A stretch of 64,000 nt of DNA from Anolis sagrei (Eukaryota > Chordata > Lepidosauria > Squamata > Anolidae). The stretch's first letter is position 1. Each line of letters begins with the position of its first letter. The position numbers and the translations under genes were made by a program. The DNA lies in contig NC_090021.1 in the NCBI RefSeq assembly GCF_037176765.1, forward strand, positions 59,463,453 through 59,527,452, written 5' to 3'. Below the pieces are notes generated by a model, which had not been told where the DNA came from, ran no database searches, and saw nothing but the letters and a program-made list of their open reading frames with translations. Positions 1 to 13,800 of the stretch are shown one piece after another.

Positions 1-129
1 AATATTGTACTGTCTGGAGGTCCATTATACAGACAAGTTTAAAAATTTTATATAGCCGGCTATCTTTGCAACTTCTTTTAAAAAGAGTATTTCAATATTA
101 CAGCCCATACAATAAGAATTTGATCTTGA

Positions 130-595
130 AACCCATCTTGTCCAACCAGCTGCCATGCAGGAAAAACACAATCAAAGCATCCCCAAGAGATGGCCATCCA
201 GCATCTGTTGGAAAGCTTCCAAAAGAGCTTTCGCCACACTCCTAGGTAGAGAGTTCCACTGTTGAAAAGCTCTCATGGTCAAGAAATTCTGCCTAATGTC
301 CAGGTGGAATCTCTTTCTCTGTAATTTGAACCCATTACTCTAAGTTCTAGTTTCCATTGCAGCAGGAAGATAAGCCCACTCCCTCTTCTTTTCACGTCCT
401 TTCAAATATTTAAACATGGCGATCGTGTCTCCTCTTAACCTTCTCTTCTGCAGGCTAAACATGTCCAGCTCTTTAAGCTGCTCCTCACAGAGATTCATAG
501 TCTCCAGACCTTTGATCATTTTAATCGCCCTCCTTTGGACACGTTCCCGCTTGTCAATATCTCTCTGAAATTGTGGTGCCCAGAATGGGATTTGT
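130..595 (-). mobile_element. CR1-type LINE 3' end, older copy
   Basis: It is similar to the 57770-58386 copy over its whole length (CTCCTCTTAACCTTCTCTTC, GTCAATATCTCTCTGAAATTG), but more diverged and without the terminal repeat word. No intact frame remains. Confidence 0.75.
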
Positions 596-2974
596 CTTTA
601 TAAAGCATTTTTGAAGATTTCAAATACATTAGAATTCTGCTAGGTGGTCACGATGTCTTAGATCTTTTATTTTAAGGAACAGACATTTTTGAAAGGATTA
701 CTGCCAAACACTTAGTGTTGACTTTATATTGCTAAAGGGGGGGGGGGGGGGGGAATGAGAACAGAACAAATTTGATAGGAGCACCACCTGCTGTTCTGAG
801 AGACACAGAACAAGCTCTTCTAATTTACACAAAAGAGACCTCAGAGGAAAATCGTGCCACAGATGTTTGGAGACAGATGCTGACCTCCTGTGCTTTTCTT
901 TGAGGTCCCGCTGATCACTATGGAGTCATCTGGACCACATACTTAAAAAAACCTTTATGACAGAATTAATTCCCATTGGCAAGTGGAAAATCTCTTAATG
1001 TTGAAATTTATATAAGCAAAATTTAATTCTCTGTTTATACGTTTTCATAAAAAAAACACATCTATGCTTATGCCCAAACACTAATCAGGATCATATCTTC
1101 CCTAGATTACACTAGAATAATTGTACACTAAGGTTACTTTATCATATTACCAAATCAGCATTTATAATAATAAATCAGGACACTCAGAGGAAGTTAAATC
1201 CATCCAGAAAGAGGCAGACAACGGATATACACACAGTATTTCATAGAGGCAGATTCGGATTTGGATGTATATTTTTATCTCTATGATCCTCCTTGCACAA
1301 TGTGGGAAATTCTAGAAGCCCCACACATGGTATATTATCTTCATTTCAGTTTTTGGTTCATTGAAATAGATATATTCTATCACATATCTCGACTTCTCAG
1401 GCTGGAATTTAAAGACAGAAATTCTGACAGTTCTACATGCCCAGTGATCATCAATTATCAAATAAACTCTGCTACCCTGATTAGGTTGTGATTATACCCC
1501 GATGGTCAGTGATCCTAAGAGGTCATGATCCATTATCCCCAATAGTTGGGTTGCTGTGAGTTTTCCAGGCTGTGCCCTGGGACCAATCCACACTGCCATT
1601 ATACTTTGAAACTGCATTATACTGTTAGTATAGACTCGTATAATGTAGCCTCATATAATAGTCAACAAATAGTATGTTATGAGGAACTCTGAGTGTTTTG
1701 GACTAGTCGCCATGGCCAAATACAAGGAACTGTGGGAGTTCTTGTCCAGAATGTTGGCTGGGCAAAGACTTGCTCTATATAACCAACTTGGTGCAAAAAA
1801 ATATAATTGGCTATATAGTATAGGCTTAGGCTAGGATCCTGGATCCCATTGGGACCTGTTCCTACTTTCATGCCAGTTATATTGATAACTACATGCCAGT
1901 GCACTGCGGTGGCTTGAGTGTTGGACTCTTTCAGCCTCAGAGGAAGATGAAGGCATGCCCCATCTGAACAAATCTTGCCAAGAGAATTCTGTGATGGAGT
2001 CACCTCAGAAATACCATAAATTAGAAGCAACTTGAAAGTGCAGAATAAATATGCATAACCGTTTGTAAAATGATAGTAACTCAAGAATCCTACTGGATTG
2101 GGGGAGGCGGGGAAGGCATCCTGTTTCCCATAGTGGCGTCTAGAGAATCCACAAGCAGTATAAGATGCCATCTGCCAGAAACTAACATTGTTTCTGCACA
2201 AATATTTAGAGCACAGCTATTCAAACTGTGTGTGGGGATACATTAATGTGTCAGCTACAGTCTGTGTGTCTTGTGAATGTAGCCGCCTTGGGTCTGCTGA
2301 GGGAAAGCCGGCATAGATATTCCTGAAATAAATAAAAATTTAAAAATCTTGGAAATGTCTATTATTATCATACAAAGCAACTCTTTTTCATGAGAGATGT
2401 TGTGTCCCTGTACATTTTATGTATGTATCCACATTTACGTTATGTGTCCATATCTCTTATAAGGGGTTGGTTGAACCTCTGGTTTGTTACTAAAACTGAA
2501 TTACTGTGTTGCAAAATGATGCTTGTGTGTAAAGTGTGTCACTAACATGAAATGTTTGGAAAGCACAGATTTAAACTTCATTCTAAACAGTCACTGGACA
2601 TGGAACATGGCTCCGGGTGCAATTCACTCAATTGTGGATGGTGGACTCTGTGGATATTGGAGATAGCAACCTTTTCAAGCCTCCTCTATTTAATGTTTTG
2701 TCTATTTATAATGTGTCGGTTTATTTCCTGAAGTGTATGTCTTTGGCTAGCCATTTTCTTAGTTCTATGTACTTCAAGCAGTGGGAGGGGCTGCAAACCA
2801 TATGACTGGTTCAGTGACTGTTTAGAATACAGTTTAAAAGGATAACAGTTGAGGAATGACAGTTGAGGCTTGATACATAGTATAAAACCAAACAAAAGTA
2901 ATAAAAACATAAGACATTTGTGTCTCCTAATTAAGAACATTATCCATCTTGTCGTCCAGTTGTTCTAAGTTCCT
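596..2974. other. Upstream intergenic DNA with minor relics
   Basis: It contains a G run of 17 at 737-753, a short Penelope-like end word (TTGGGTTGCTGTGAGTTTTC at about 1546), and an L2-type 3' tail at about 2280-2343 (GTAGCCGCCTTGGGTCTGC, AAATAAATAAAAA). No gene was found. Confidence 0.5.
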
Positions 2975-3290
2975 ATGTCTTTTACATTGCATTTTCAAAC
3001 AGCCAGGTCTTGTCTCTTTTCTGGAATGTTAAGAGGGAGGGGGCTGATCTAATGTCCCTAGGAAGGGTGTTCCATAGCTGAGGGACCACCATTGAGAAGG
3101 CCCCGTCTCTCATCCCTGCCAAACATATTTGTGACACAGGCGGGATCGAGAGCAGGGTCTCCCTGGATGATCTTAAAAGTCCTAGCAGGTTCATAAGGGA
3201 GATGTGTTCGGACAGGTAAGTTGGACCAGAACCCTTTACTTCCAATCTTTTACCTATTCCTTCTCTGGACAAGTATAGCTCCAACTAGTA
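2975..3290 (-). mobile_element. L2-like LINE pol C-terminus fragment
   Basis: The minus frame 3284-2982 reads SGPTYLSEHISLMNLLGLLR and LWNTLPRDIRSAPSLLTFQK, matching the pol tails at 16374-16670 and 33548-34042. Confidence 0.75.
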
Positions 3291-3339
3291 AACAGTGCGA
3301 TAGAATGGGAATGAGAAAAATCTGTCCTGCCAGATGCTG

Positions 3340-3655
3340 TTAAATTTATTTATTTATTTACCATATTTATATACCGGCTTTTTCAGCCCGAAGGTGACTC
3401 AAGGAGGTTTACAGTCAGCACAATTCGATGCCCCTAATAACATAAAATACAATTAAAACATTTAGCATATAATATAAAAACCATACAAAACCAATAAGCA
3501 TAAATCCTCAGCATCTCCTTACTAAAATCATTTTCCAGTCACATCGTCCAGTCGTTCCGAAGATCTAGATTTGCCTGTTACACTGCTTGCTCAAAAAGCC
3601 AAGTTTTAACTTATTTACGAAATGTTAGGAGGGAGGGGGCTGATCTAAAGATGTC
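3340..3655 (-). mobile_element. L2-like LINE 3' UTR fragment
   Basis: A reversed AAATAAAT tail and the stem region (TATACCGGCTTTTTCAGCCC) are followed by a decayed pol end that shares GTTAGGAGGGAGGGGGCTGAT with the neighbouring fragment. Confidence 0.65.
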
Positions 3656-3796
3656 AACAGCTCATTCACTGCCACTTATGATTAAAACTAATAGGAGTTG
3701 CAGTCTAACCACACTCCTTCAGAAGCCACAAATCCCTCCTTCTCTTTATGGCCCCAAGAGAGATGCTGTGGGAGGAGATTGGCGATGCAGCTAAAG

Positions 3797-4056
3797 CAGG
3801 CCTGGGCAAACTTGGGCCCTCCCTCCAGGTCAGTGGTTCTCAACCTGGCTGCCAGAAATCCCAGCCAGTTTACCAGCTGTTAGGATTTCTGGGAGTTGAA
3901 GGCCAAAAACATCTGGAGACCCCAGGTTGAGAATCACTGCTCCAGTTGTTTTGGACTGCCAACTCCCACAATTTCTAAGAGGCAACCAGCTGTTAGGAAT
4001 TGTGGGAATTGAAGTCCAAAACACCTGGAGGGAGGGCCCAAGGTGGTTCAGGCCTG
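3797..4056. mobile_element. hAT-type MITE with a second MITE nested in it
   Basis: The ends are CAGGCCTGGGCAAACTTGGG and a decayed inverse (TTCAGGCCTG). The interior is two inverted halves around TGTTAGGAATTGTGGGA. A 109-bp element with ends CAGTGGTTCTCAACCTGG and GGTTGAGAATCACTG sits at 3831-3939 between 8-bp duplications CTCCAGGT / CTCCAGTT. No convincing outer target duplication is visible. Confidence 0.75.
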
Positions 4057-4079
4057 GCCTACACCGAGCCTATAAGGCA

Positions 4080-4620
4080 CTAGCTGTCCCCTGCCACGCG
4101 TTGCTGTGGCCCTGTCTGTTGATCTGGAAAATAAAGTAATGAGAAAGTGTTGGTTTCTAATATATGTAATTTCTTTATGTTTGTAGGTAAACAGTATTTT
4201 TTGCTGTTTCTTTGTCAGTGTTGATGTGGAGAGTGTCTGGTTTGCCCACCCTGGAACATGCAACATATCATTGTCCTTCTTTAAGGGTCCCTTTCAAATC
4301 TATTATACTATATCTCTCTGTGTGTGAATAATATCTATCTAACTGTCTGTCTATACCTATGGCTGGATGGCTATTTGTCAGGAGGACTTTGATTACGTTT
4401 TCTTGCCCTGATGAAGGGAGTTGGATTGGATGGGGTGTGGGTAGTCTGCCCCAATTCTGTCGTTTGTGGGGTTCAGAATGTTCTGTGAATGTTGTGGGGT
4501 TCAGGTGAACTGTGAATCTCAGTAACTACAACTCCCAAATGTCAAGGTCTATTTCCCCCAAACTCCATCTGTGTTCATATTTGGGCATATTGGTTGCTTG
4601 TGCCAAGTTTGGTGTGATTT
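4080..4620 (-). mobile_element. Helitron 3' half, next to the TARBP1 promoter
   Basis: This is the reverse of the intron 4 Helitron. CTAG is at 4080-4083 and the 3' hairpin (GCCACGCGTTGCTGTGGC) is at 4093-4110. Similarity holds to about 4590 and fades before the CpG-rich promoter at about 4715. The upstream half is absent. Confidence 0.75.
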
Positions 4621-4699
4621 CGTTCATTGGTTCTTTTGTTTTTAAGGTACTCATTATGCACAGAGCATAGATGGATGGATGGATTGATTACACGGCACT

Positions 4700-4896
4700 G
4701 TAGAAGAGGCACCAGCTTTCCCCGCGCTCTCTTTCGGGGGCAGAGGGAAGACACGGAAGAGCCGCCTAGCAACCGTCCGACCAATCACAGGGCTCCTACG
4801 TAAAGGGTGGGGTGGGAAGCGCGAGGCAGGAAGCAGATCGCGGCGGATGTTGACACTCGGCCACACGCTGGGCCCCGCCCCTTCCGGTCCCTCGCC
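4700..4896 (+). promoter_or_regulatory. TARBP1: TARBP1 promoter and 5' UTR in a CpG-rich island
   Basis: Base composition changes sharply at about 4715 and stays CpG-rich to about 5760, through exon 1. A CCAAT box lies at 4781-4785, with TAGCAACC (an RFX half-site-like word) just upstream. A GC-box and ETS-like stretch (CCGCCCCTTCCGG) lies about 20 bases before the start codon. There is no TATA box. The exact transcription start cannot be read. The COA6 promoter also carries TAGCAACC and CCAAT words. A Helitron 3' end ends or decays just upstream. Confidence 0.7.
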
Positions 4897-7800
4897 ATGG
4901 AGACGGTGCTGGCGGAGGCGCTGCTCTCGAAGTGCGCGGACTCGGGCGCCTTGCTGGCGGCGGTGTGCGGCCCAGGCGGGGCCTTGTCGGCTGAGCAGGC
5001 GGAGGCGCTGCGCTTCCTGCTCGAGCTCCGCGGAGGGGAAGGGCTCGCTCGGGAAGCAGCGCTGGGCCGATGCCTCCCGGCGCTGCTCGGCGATGGCGGG
5101 GAAGCCACGGAAGAGGAGCGCCGGCGGGTGGTGCGTGCCGCAGGCGGGGCCCTCCGGCGCTGCGCCTGCCTCTGCGGGGCCCCGTTGGCGGAGCAGCTGG
5201 CCCGTGAGGCCCTGGCGGCGGCGGGGGCGCAGGGAAGAGGCCGCCGGGGCGTGGAGGCCGTCGTGGAGGTCCTGTCCGCCGTGGCCGCTTCCCTGGAGGA
5301 GCCGGTGCTGCTGAGGGAGGCTGTGGAGGCCGCTCTGGGGCTTCTGTGGGGGCGAGGGGGCGAGGAGGAGTGGGAAGCCGCGCAGGTGGCCGGGCGGCTC
5401 CTGGCGGCCTTGGGGAGGAACGCCGCCGCGCTGGGCCTCGTGTGGGAAGGGCTGATGCAGCCGCCCCCGCAGGCCCCTCAACGGGCGAGGCGGGCCCTGC
5501 TGGCCCTGTGTGCCCTCTCCGACGCCGTGCTCCCGAAGGACGGAGCGGGGCCTACCCCCAGCCTCGACGCCCGGCGCTGCAGGGGCTTCTGGGAAGCGGT
5601 GCAGGAGGGGCTGACGGCCCGCGACGCCCTGGACAGGAAGAGGGCCCGCTACCTCCTCAAGCGCGCCGTGGACGCCTCCAGCCAAGGCCTCCTCCTCGGG
5701 GACTGCCCTGGCGCCCAGGAGCCCGAAGGAAGCGGTGGGTGGCCCTGCGGGCTTGCTTGAGGGGGCATCTGCACTGGAGAATTCACGCACCTTAATGCCT
5801 TCCTTTCCTTGTCTCCCTTCTCTAAAGAACTTAACATTACTACTTATGTGCCAGGCACAATGGGAAGTGGCTACCAATGTGAAATACCTCATGTGAAAGA
5901 AAGGAACCATGAAAATGACCAAAATCTGGCCAACAGTATTAAAAAAAACTCTCAAATTATAAAAGTAAATAAAGAATAACACTCAAAACACAGGGGAACT
6001 CCAGACAAGAAATAATCAGGGACAGCTAATCACCTCTCACCAAAGGATTCTTTGAGGCAGTAACAACCTACACCTAAAAACTGTCAGGGCATCAAATGCT
6101 AATCAAGGTGGCCAATTAAAGCATTCACACCTAGCTTAAACAGACAAGAGTTCTTTCTCCCACGTTGGACCTTCCACAGCTTTATAAATCCAATTTTCCA
6201 GTTTCCAACAAACCTTACAATCTCCTAAAAACTGTCAGGGCATCAAATGCTAATCAAGGTGGCCAATTAAAGCATTCACACCTAGCTTAAACAGACAAGA
6301 GTTCTTAATTGGCCATCTGTGGATGCTTGCCACAGATGCAGGAGAAACATCAGGAGAGAATGCTTCTAGAACATGGCCATTCAACCTGAGAAACCTACAG
6401 CAACCCAGTCATTCCGGCCATAAAAGCCTTCGACAATACATTTCAGTTGTGTTTATGCAAAAGAAAAGAAAAAGGCAGGGTGCTGCTTACAGTAGTTTGG
6501 CCACATGTAGTCCCATCAAAGGAATCACAGATATATAAACCTAATTTTCCTAGTTCCAACAGACCTCACAACCTCTGAGGATGCCTGCCATAGATGCAGG
6601 CGAAATGTCAGGAGATAATGCTTCTAGAACAGGGGTCCTCAAACTTTTAAACGAGGTTAGGTCACAGTCCCTCAAACTGTTGGAGGGGCCAGATTATAAT
6701 TTAAAAAATAAACATGAATGAATGAATTCCTATGCACACTGCACATATCTTATTTGTAGTGCAAAAACACTTAATACAATACAATAATTAAAATAAGGAA
6801 CAATTGTAACAAATATAAACTTATTAGTATTTCAATGGGAAGTGTGGGCCAGCTTTTAGCTGATGAGATAGGATGGTTGTTGTGTGCTTTCAAGTTGTTT
6901 CAGACCTAGATTGACCCTGAGCAAGTGCCAGGTAAATGACCTTGGAGGGCTGTATCTGGCCCTTAGTTTGAGGACCCCTGTTGTAGAACATGGCCATACA
7001 GCCCGAAAAACCTACAACAACCCAGCCCTCATATACAACTCACACAGTTAACCTACAGTCTGTCCTTCTCCCACATTGCCCATGATACAGGTTACATCCA
7101 CATTATTATTACTGAAATAAGAGTCATCTAAAGCAAATTGAGACTAAAGACAAACCAAACATAATGTAATATAGTTTTACTGTATTATAGAAATAGCTTT
7201 TTAAGTCATAGAATCAATTGAGTTGGATGTGACCTCATAGGCCATCCTGTCCAACCCCTTGCCAAGAAGCAGGAAAATCACATTCAAAGCACCCCCAACA
7301 GAAGGAAGTACAGATGATTACAGATATTTGTAATCATCAAATTACAAATATCCAACTTACAAATGACTCTTAGTTAAGAACGAGGGTGAAACAATAGGAA
7401 GTGGGAGAAATCTACCCTTCAGAAGGGATATTTACTCCAGAAAGAGTTATCATGGGAAAAAGGTGTCATCACCAATGGGTGGAAAAAAGACTACATTTGG
7501 GGAGTCTAACCAGGTAGGTGCGGGAATACAGGTAGTCTCTAAGTTATGAGGAAAGAGTTATGGAGAAAAGGTGTCTCTGCTGAAATTTTATCACCAGTCA
7601 TTATTTACACAGCAGGCCCAATTTTTCAAAATCCAATTATCACAGTGACAAAAAGTGTGAAATCTTCTGAGCAGGCACAGACAGCAAAACAAACACCACA
7701 GGGGTGTTAAACCTTCCCCATGCTATCAAAAGCTAAACCACATGTATGTATGTAGCTGGATATAGACTTTAAAATGTACATGTTCCAACTTACAAACAAA

Positions 7801-10800
7801 TTCAACTTAAGAACAAACCTACAGAACCTATCTTGTTTATAATTTGGGGACTGCCTGTATGTAATTTTAGTTAAATGGCATTCCCTATAGTACACTTTTG
7901 TTACTTGCTTGGGAGTTTTAGTTAATTGAGGGTCTGTATTCAGTGGTCAAAATGTATTAGCAAGCAGAAATAAGCTGATCCCTCACCTCTCTTATATACG
8001 GCTACACTGTAATACTGCAGGTTGACGCCGCTTGAACTGCCACATCTCAAGGGTATGGAATCCCAAGAGTTATGTAGATTTAGGCAAATCTACACTCATT
8101 ATATGGACAGTGTAGAGCAGGCATGGGCAAACTTTCTAACTTGGGGGCCACATGGCGGGCTGGAACAGGGTGCGTGGACCGGGAGGGAGGGGGTTCTACC
8201 CAAACCCCCTCCCTGCTCTTTCCTCCCATTCTATTTCTCTTTTGGAGGCAGAAAGTGAAGAAAAGATGGGACACATTTGGATCCCAAAAGGGTTAGCCTT
8301 CGTCAGGATGAGATATGGTGGATGGGGGAGAAAAAGTGTATAAATTAGACCTCATATTACCTACTTCTGATATATAATTCTAGAGCTGGATGAGACCCCC
8401 AAGGGCCATCCAGTTCAACCCCTTGCCATGCAGGAAGGCACAGTCAAAGCACTCCCGATAGCCTCTGTGGAAAAGCCTGCAGAGGAGACTCCACCACACT
8501 CCTAGGCAGCCTAGGCCACTCTCCAGCAGCTCTTACTCTCAGGAAGTTGTTAATCTTTTCACTGTAATCTCTTTCCCTGCCATTTGAACCCATTGCTCCC
8601 TTGTGCCCTGGTGTCTGGAGCATCAGAAAGTCAGTTTCCCCCTCCTCAATGGAACACCCTTTTAAATCTTGAAACATGGTTCTTGTCTTCCTTCTCTACC
8701 TTCTCTTCTCCCAGCTAAACATCCTCCAGGAGGAAGGAAAAATAGAAGGAAGGGAGGAAGAGATTGATGGATGGAAGGAGGGAAGGGAGAGGGAGGGAGG
8801 GACGGGAAGAATGACAAAAGGGAAGGACGGTAGCCAGAATTTCGATTCGGGGGGGGGGGGAGGCTGAGTGAAAGAGGGTCTACCCTAGCAAACCTTTTGT
8901 ATCGTTACCCCAATACCCCCATGCATATGGGATATATTGAGTATTGTGATCAGATCATGATATGAATAAACATAACAGTTTAAATAATGCACCACTAAGG
9001 CCTTTTCGCGAACCACCATGAGAATTCCGGGGGGGGGGGGGGGCTGAAGCCCCTCATCCCCCCCCCCCCCACCCGGCTACATGCCTGGACAGAAGGAGAA
9101 AAGAGGGAAAAGGGGAAGGAAGGAAGGATGAAAGAGTGGAAGGGAAGGAGGAAAGAAAGAGAGAAGGCAGGAAGGATAGGATAGGATGGTGTGAGAGAAG
9201 AAGGCTTAAGAAAAGAGCCCAAGGGGCCACATCTAGTCCCCAGGCCTGGTTTTACCCATACCTGATGTAGAGCCATATATGAAACCGCATTATATGGTCA
9301 GTATAAAATCAAAGTACTGTCAGATTGCATTAATTTGATTATGTAGATACACTTAGTTATGAACTGGAAGCGAAATGTTTATCCAACAGGTCAGGGAATC
9401 AGGAATTTGAATTGGCTGAAAGTGGAACCCAGGTTATTTCATTTAGACTACTGAACAATGTAAATGGAGGCTCTCAGTTATCCAGAAATCTCAAGCAATC
9501 AGCAAAAGTTTATTGACTACCATTTAACTCTAATCACATACTGCATTCACAATGCTGCTTTTATAATACAGTACAACAGTAAAACTATTACATTAAATTA
9601 AGTTTATTTTGCTTTAATTTGCTTTTAATTACTCTTTTTTCAATAATAATAAAGTAGACATAACCTGCATTATGGGTGATGTGGGAGAAGAAGGTTTCAT
9701 ATTTGTAGTGGTTTCCCACTATGCTTGACATGAAAGCAATATGTCACATTGCCTGGGGAATGGGAGACGGAAATAAAGTAAGACCTCCATAGCCATAGGG
9801 GATAGAAGTTACTTGAAGTTATTTGAAGCTGTGAATATGACTGAACACCATTAAATTAATTGCTTGACTGCTGATCTCAGCATAACATAGTGTTGTGCTG
9901 GAGAATCTCAAGATTATTTCTCAAGGATTTGGCCCTACAGTGTGACTTTGTGGCAGTGTCCAGGCAGAGCATACTATAGAATTTTGCTGGAAAACGTAGC
10001 AAATGTATGGAGAAACAATTTTTCCAATGGGCATACGTAATTAAAATCATGGATATGGGTTCTGTGGTTACAGAGGTTTTACTATAATTGTTTCTGTATT
10101 TACAAAACCATGTGGGAGGGACAAGTTCATGCTGTTGTTCTTTTGAGGCGAACATTGTTTAGTCCTTCAAATGAGCATATTTATTTATTTATTTAAAACA
10201 TTTATATTCCATGCTTCTCACTCCGAAAGGAGACTTGGGGCGGAGCACAGCATATACATGGCAAACATTCAATGCCGGGACATGAATTCATTATATGCAT
10301 ACATAAACATTAAAAACATTTGTCTCAATATTAATATACACATTAAAACTGCATGAAGTTCCCATGAGCTCCAGGCAGCATAACCTATGGTAAACAGTAT
10401 TGGGAGCTGTCAAGGGCTGCACTTAGCCCAACTCTGACCTACATTAATACTTGCTGCCCACATGAGAGCAAGTATTTTGTCCATTAAAATTAGTTAAGTG
10501 TGGCTCGTGTTTTCAACATCTCATTCATGTTATGGTTTTGTTACTGTTCTCATGTTAGTGACCTTGTTATACATAGCATTTGTTACATTTTTCTAAGCAT
10601 ACAAAATTGTTTCTAATTTGCTGATCAACAGGACCTTATCTGTTTTGGTGGTGTACTGGAAAAAATGATCAACTTACTCAGTTTTGGGAAGATTACATTT
10701 TAATTTTGGAGATTCTGGAAGGAAACCAGGTAAAGATGCAACATTTTACAAATCGTAGCTAAAAGTCACTGCTGTTGACAGAAATACAGAAAATGAGAAG

Positions 10801-13800
10801 GCAGAAATCAGCAGGTGAAAATGCTGTTTTATTGCTGAACAGAAATTTTATCTGCTTTTAAATGTTTTGGCAGGCGCATAGTTACAGAGAGGGCAAAATT
10901 AGGGCTTTGCCCCCAGTGAGCATTTTGCCTTTCCCATGATATTTTTTTTCTTCAGCTCTCAAATTTCTAGAATTCTCAGAGAGTGAGGCAGGGAAACTTT
11001 TGAAAATTGTTCACATCTATAACTTTCATATTGGCATTCCTTTGGTAGTTGTTCCTGCTCTCTTTTTTGGATGCTCATTTCTGAATATATGGCTGAATAT
11101 ATTCAGAAATGCACGATGCTAGGAAGTTGATGACTGAAGTGAAATTTCATTGGGAGATGTTTGAATTCTTATTTTGAGGAGAGTGCACTTATTTTTAACT
11201 CATAACTACAGGCTTGTTTAATAGTATGCAAGTGGGGGGGGTCTCATTCTAAATGTAGACTTTTTGCACTTGATTGATACTAATAAAATAGATAGGCAAA
11301 TTTGGAAATATGCCTATCTTTGTAACTCATTGTAGAGATCAATATATAGTTCATATGTTTTTATTTACAGAGTAAATTAATATACTTTTGTGTGTTTCCC
11401 TTTTTAGATTCATGTTATGAAACCAGTATTGCCTAAATTAAATAGTTTATATGAACATGCACTATCAGAACAAAAAGGTAAGTCTGTTTTGTTAGTTCCA
11501 TTTAAGACATATATTTATTTTTTGGATTGCAAACTTTCTTTTTGGTTTGTTGTTTTTTTACCACAAGTAATCATTTACTAAGGAATGTTGGTGGTAGCAT
11601 TTTGTGATATAAATATAAATTACATCAATGAATGGATTCCTAGAAAGTCTTGATGCCTGTTGACAACTAGTTTACACTGTTGCTAGCCAGATATTTGCTA
11701 GATTGTGGTGAATCATCAGGACTGCATTTTGTTAAACAACAAACATAATGCGTGCATCCAAGAATTGGTTTTCTTGCTATTCTTTTCTATAGAATTAGAG
11801 GTAATGGCACATGGCTACCACATGGAATGTGAAAATGTTTTTATATAATCACTAATTAAAATCTTGTGGTAATTGAATTATGATACATAGAGATAATATG
11901 TTCTTGCTTCTGTATTAAGTAAGAAACGTTGAGAGATAGCTAATACTCTGGTGCTAATGCACTTTTGCTCTTCTTTTTCTAACACAGATTGTTGGGTGTA
12001 TCATCCATCATGGCACATGTGCATTTACAAACGGATGTTTGAGAGTGAAAACAAAACATTGGCAAAAGACGCTGTTGTTCACTTTCTTGAAATCTGGCAA
12101 ACAAAATGTCTTCCCACATCACCAGGATTTTCAGAGGTACGATTTTCTTTCCCTTAATTTCTATTTGAACTCCTTTGTTTGCATACTGTGGAAGAAGAAG
12201 GGGAATTAAAATCTTTTTGACTTGATTTGACAAAGCCATTCAGACTTTAGGCCAAAATCACAAAAGTTATCCATGGGACAAATGAACAACATGCTCTGGA
12301 GACTTAAGGGGAACATGATGAAAATACACGAGTATTATTTGTCTTCATCTGGTGTGCATGCTGTCGCTTTTACTCTGATTATGAGGACAGGAGTGCACAT
12401 AGTCTCCTGCTTATATTAAAATTTGCATATAAACTGGTATGAAGGGATTTTGGTAATGGATTGTCATTCATCTAGTAATACATATTTTTCCAATGAAGCT
12501 TATTGTATAGAGAATCATGGCAGCGCAAAAACCATTAATTGTGGAAAGAAGGTTAGGATTTGTTAATCACACACACCATCCTCATAAGGCTCATTCATTT
12601 TTGGAATGTGGGAAAATGAAGAGGGTTAGCATCTTACCTTTTATGATATTTGTAACTAACACTCACATTTTTAGAAGGTGGGAATAATCTGCTCAGTTTA
12701 CCTCTATACAGAGTTGAGGAAATATATTTGCTTCTATTTATTTGGATACTCATAATTCGGTTAATTTTAAATTTTAAATCCCTTTATAACGTTTATAAAC
12801 TTCATTCATAATTTAATCCATTCTTACTTTTTAGAAATACTTTTGCAGTTATTTTTAAATTATAGCTAAAGTTATTATTTTGTAAATGCAAACATACTGA
12901 TCTATATAAATAAAAATGTAATGTTCGTTTGTGGGATTAACATCACTCAAAAACCACTGGACGAATTGCCGCCAAATTTGGCTACAAGACACCTACTAAC
13001 TCAAGGAGTGACCATCACTAAAAAAAATTGATTTAGTCATTAGGGAGTTGTCATTGCTAGGATTTATAGTTCACCAAGACCATTTCGAACTCCACCAATG
13101 ATGGAATTGAACTAAACATAGCACATAGGACTCCCATGACCAACAGAAAACACTAGAAGGGTTTGGTGGGCATTGGCCTTGAGCTTGGGAGTTGTAGTTC
13201 ACCTATATCCAGAGGACTGTAGACTGAAACAATGATGGATCTGGACCAAATTGGCACAAATATTCCATATGCCCAAAAATGAACACAGATGGGGGGAATA
13301 AACCTTGACATTTGGGTGTTGTAGTTACTGGGATTTATAGTTCACCTACAATAAAAGAGCATTGTGAACCCCAACAACGACAGAATTGCAAACTTCCCAC
13401 ACAGAACCCCCATGACCAACAGAAAATACTTAAGGCCATTCAGTCCAACTCCCTTCATCAGGGCAAGAAAACATAATCAAAGCCCTTCTGACAAAGAGCC
13501 ATCCAGCCATAGATATAGATAGATATATATGATTCACACACAAACACAGATATAGTATCATAGATTTGAAAGAGACCCCTAAAGAAGGACAATGATATGT
13601 TGCATGTTCCAGAGTAGGCAAACTAGACAAGCTCCACATCAACATTGACAAAGAAACAGCAAGAAATACTGTTTACCCACAAGCAGAAAGAAATTACATA
13701 TATTAGAAACCAACATTTTATTTTCCAGCTCACCAGACTAGGCCACAGCAACGTGTGGCAGGGGATGGCTAGTACTTGATAAAAGATGAAAAGTGGGATA

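Noticed and set aside
4654-5982. A 442-residue minus-strand frame across TARBP1 exon 1
   Set aside because: It is the opposite strand of a CpG-rich exon, where stops are rare. It has no family signal and overlaps the well-supported TARBP1 start.
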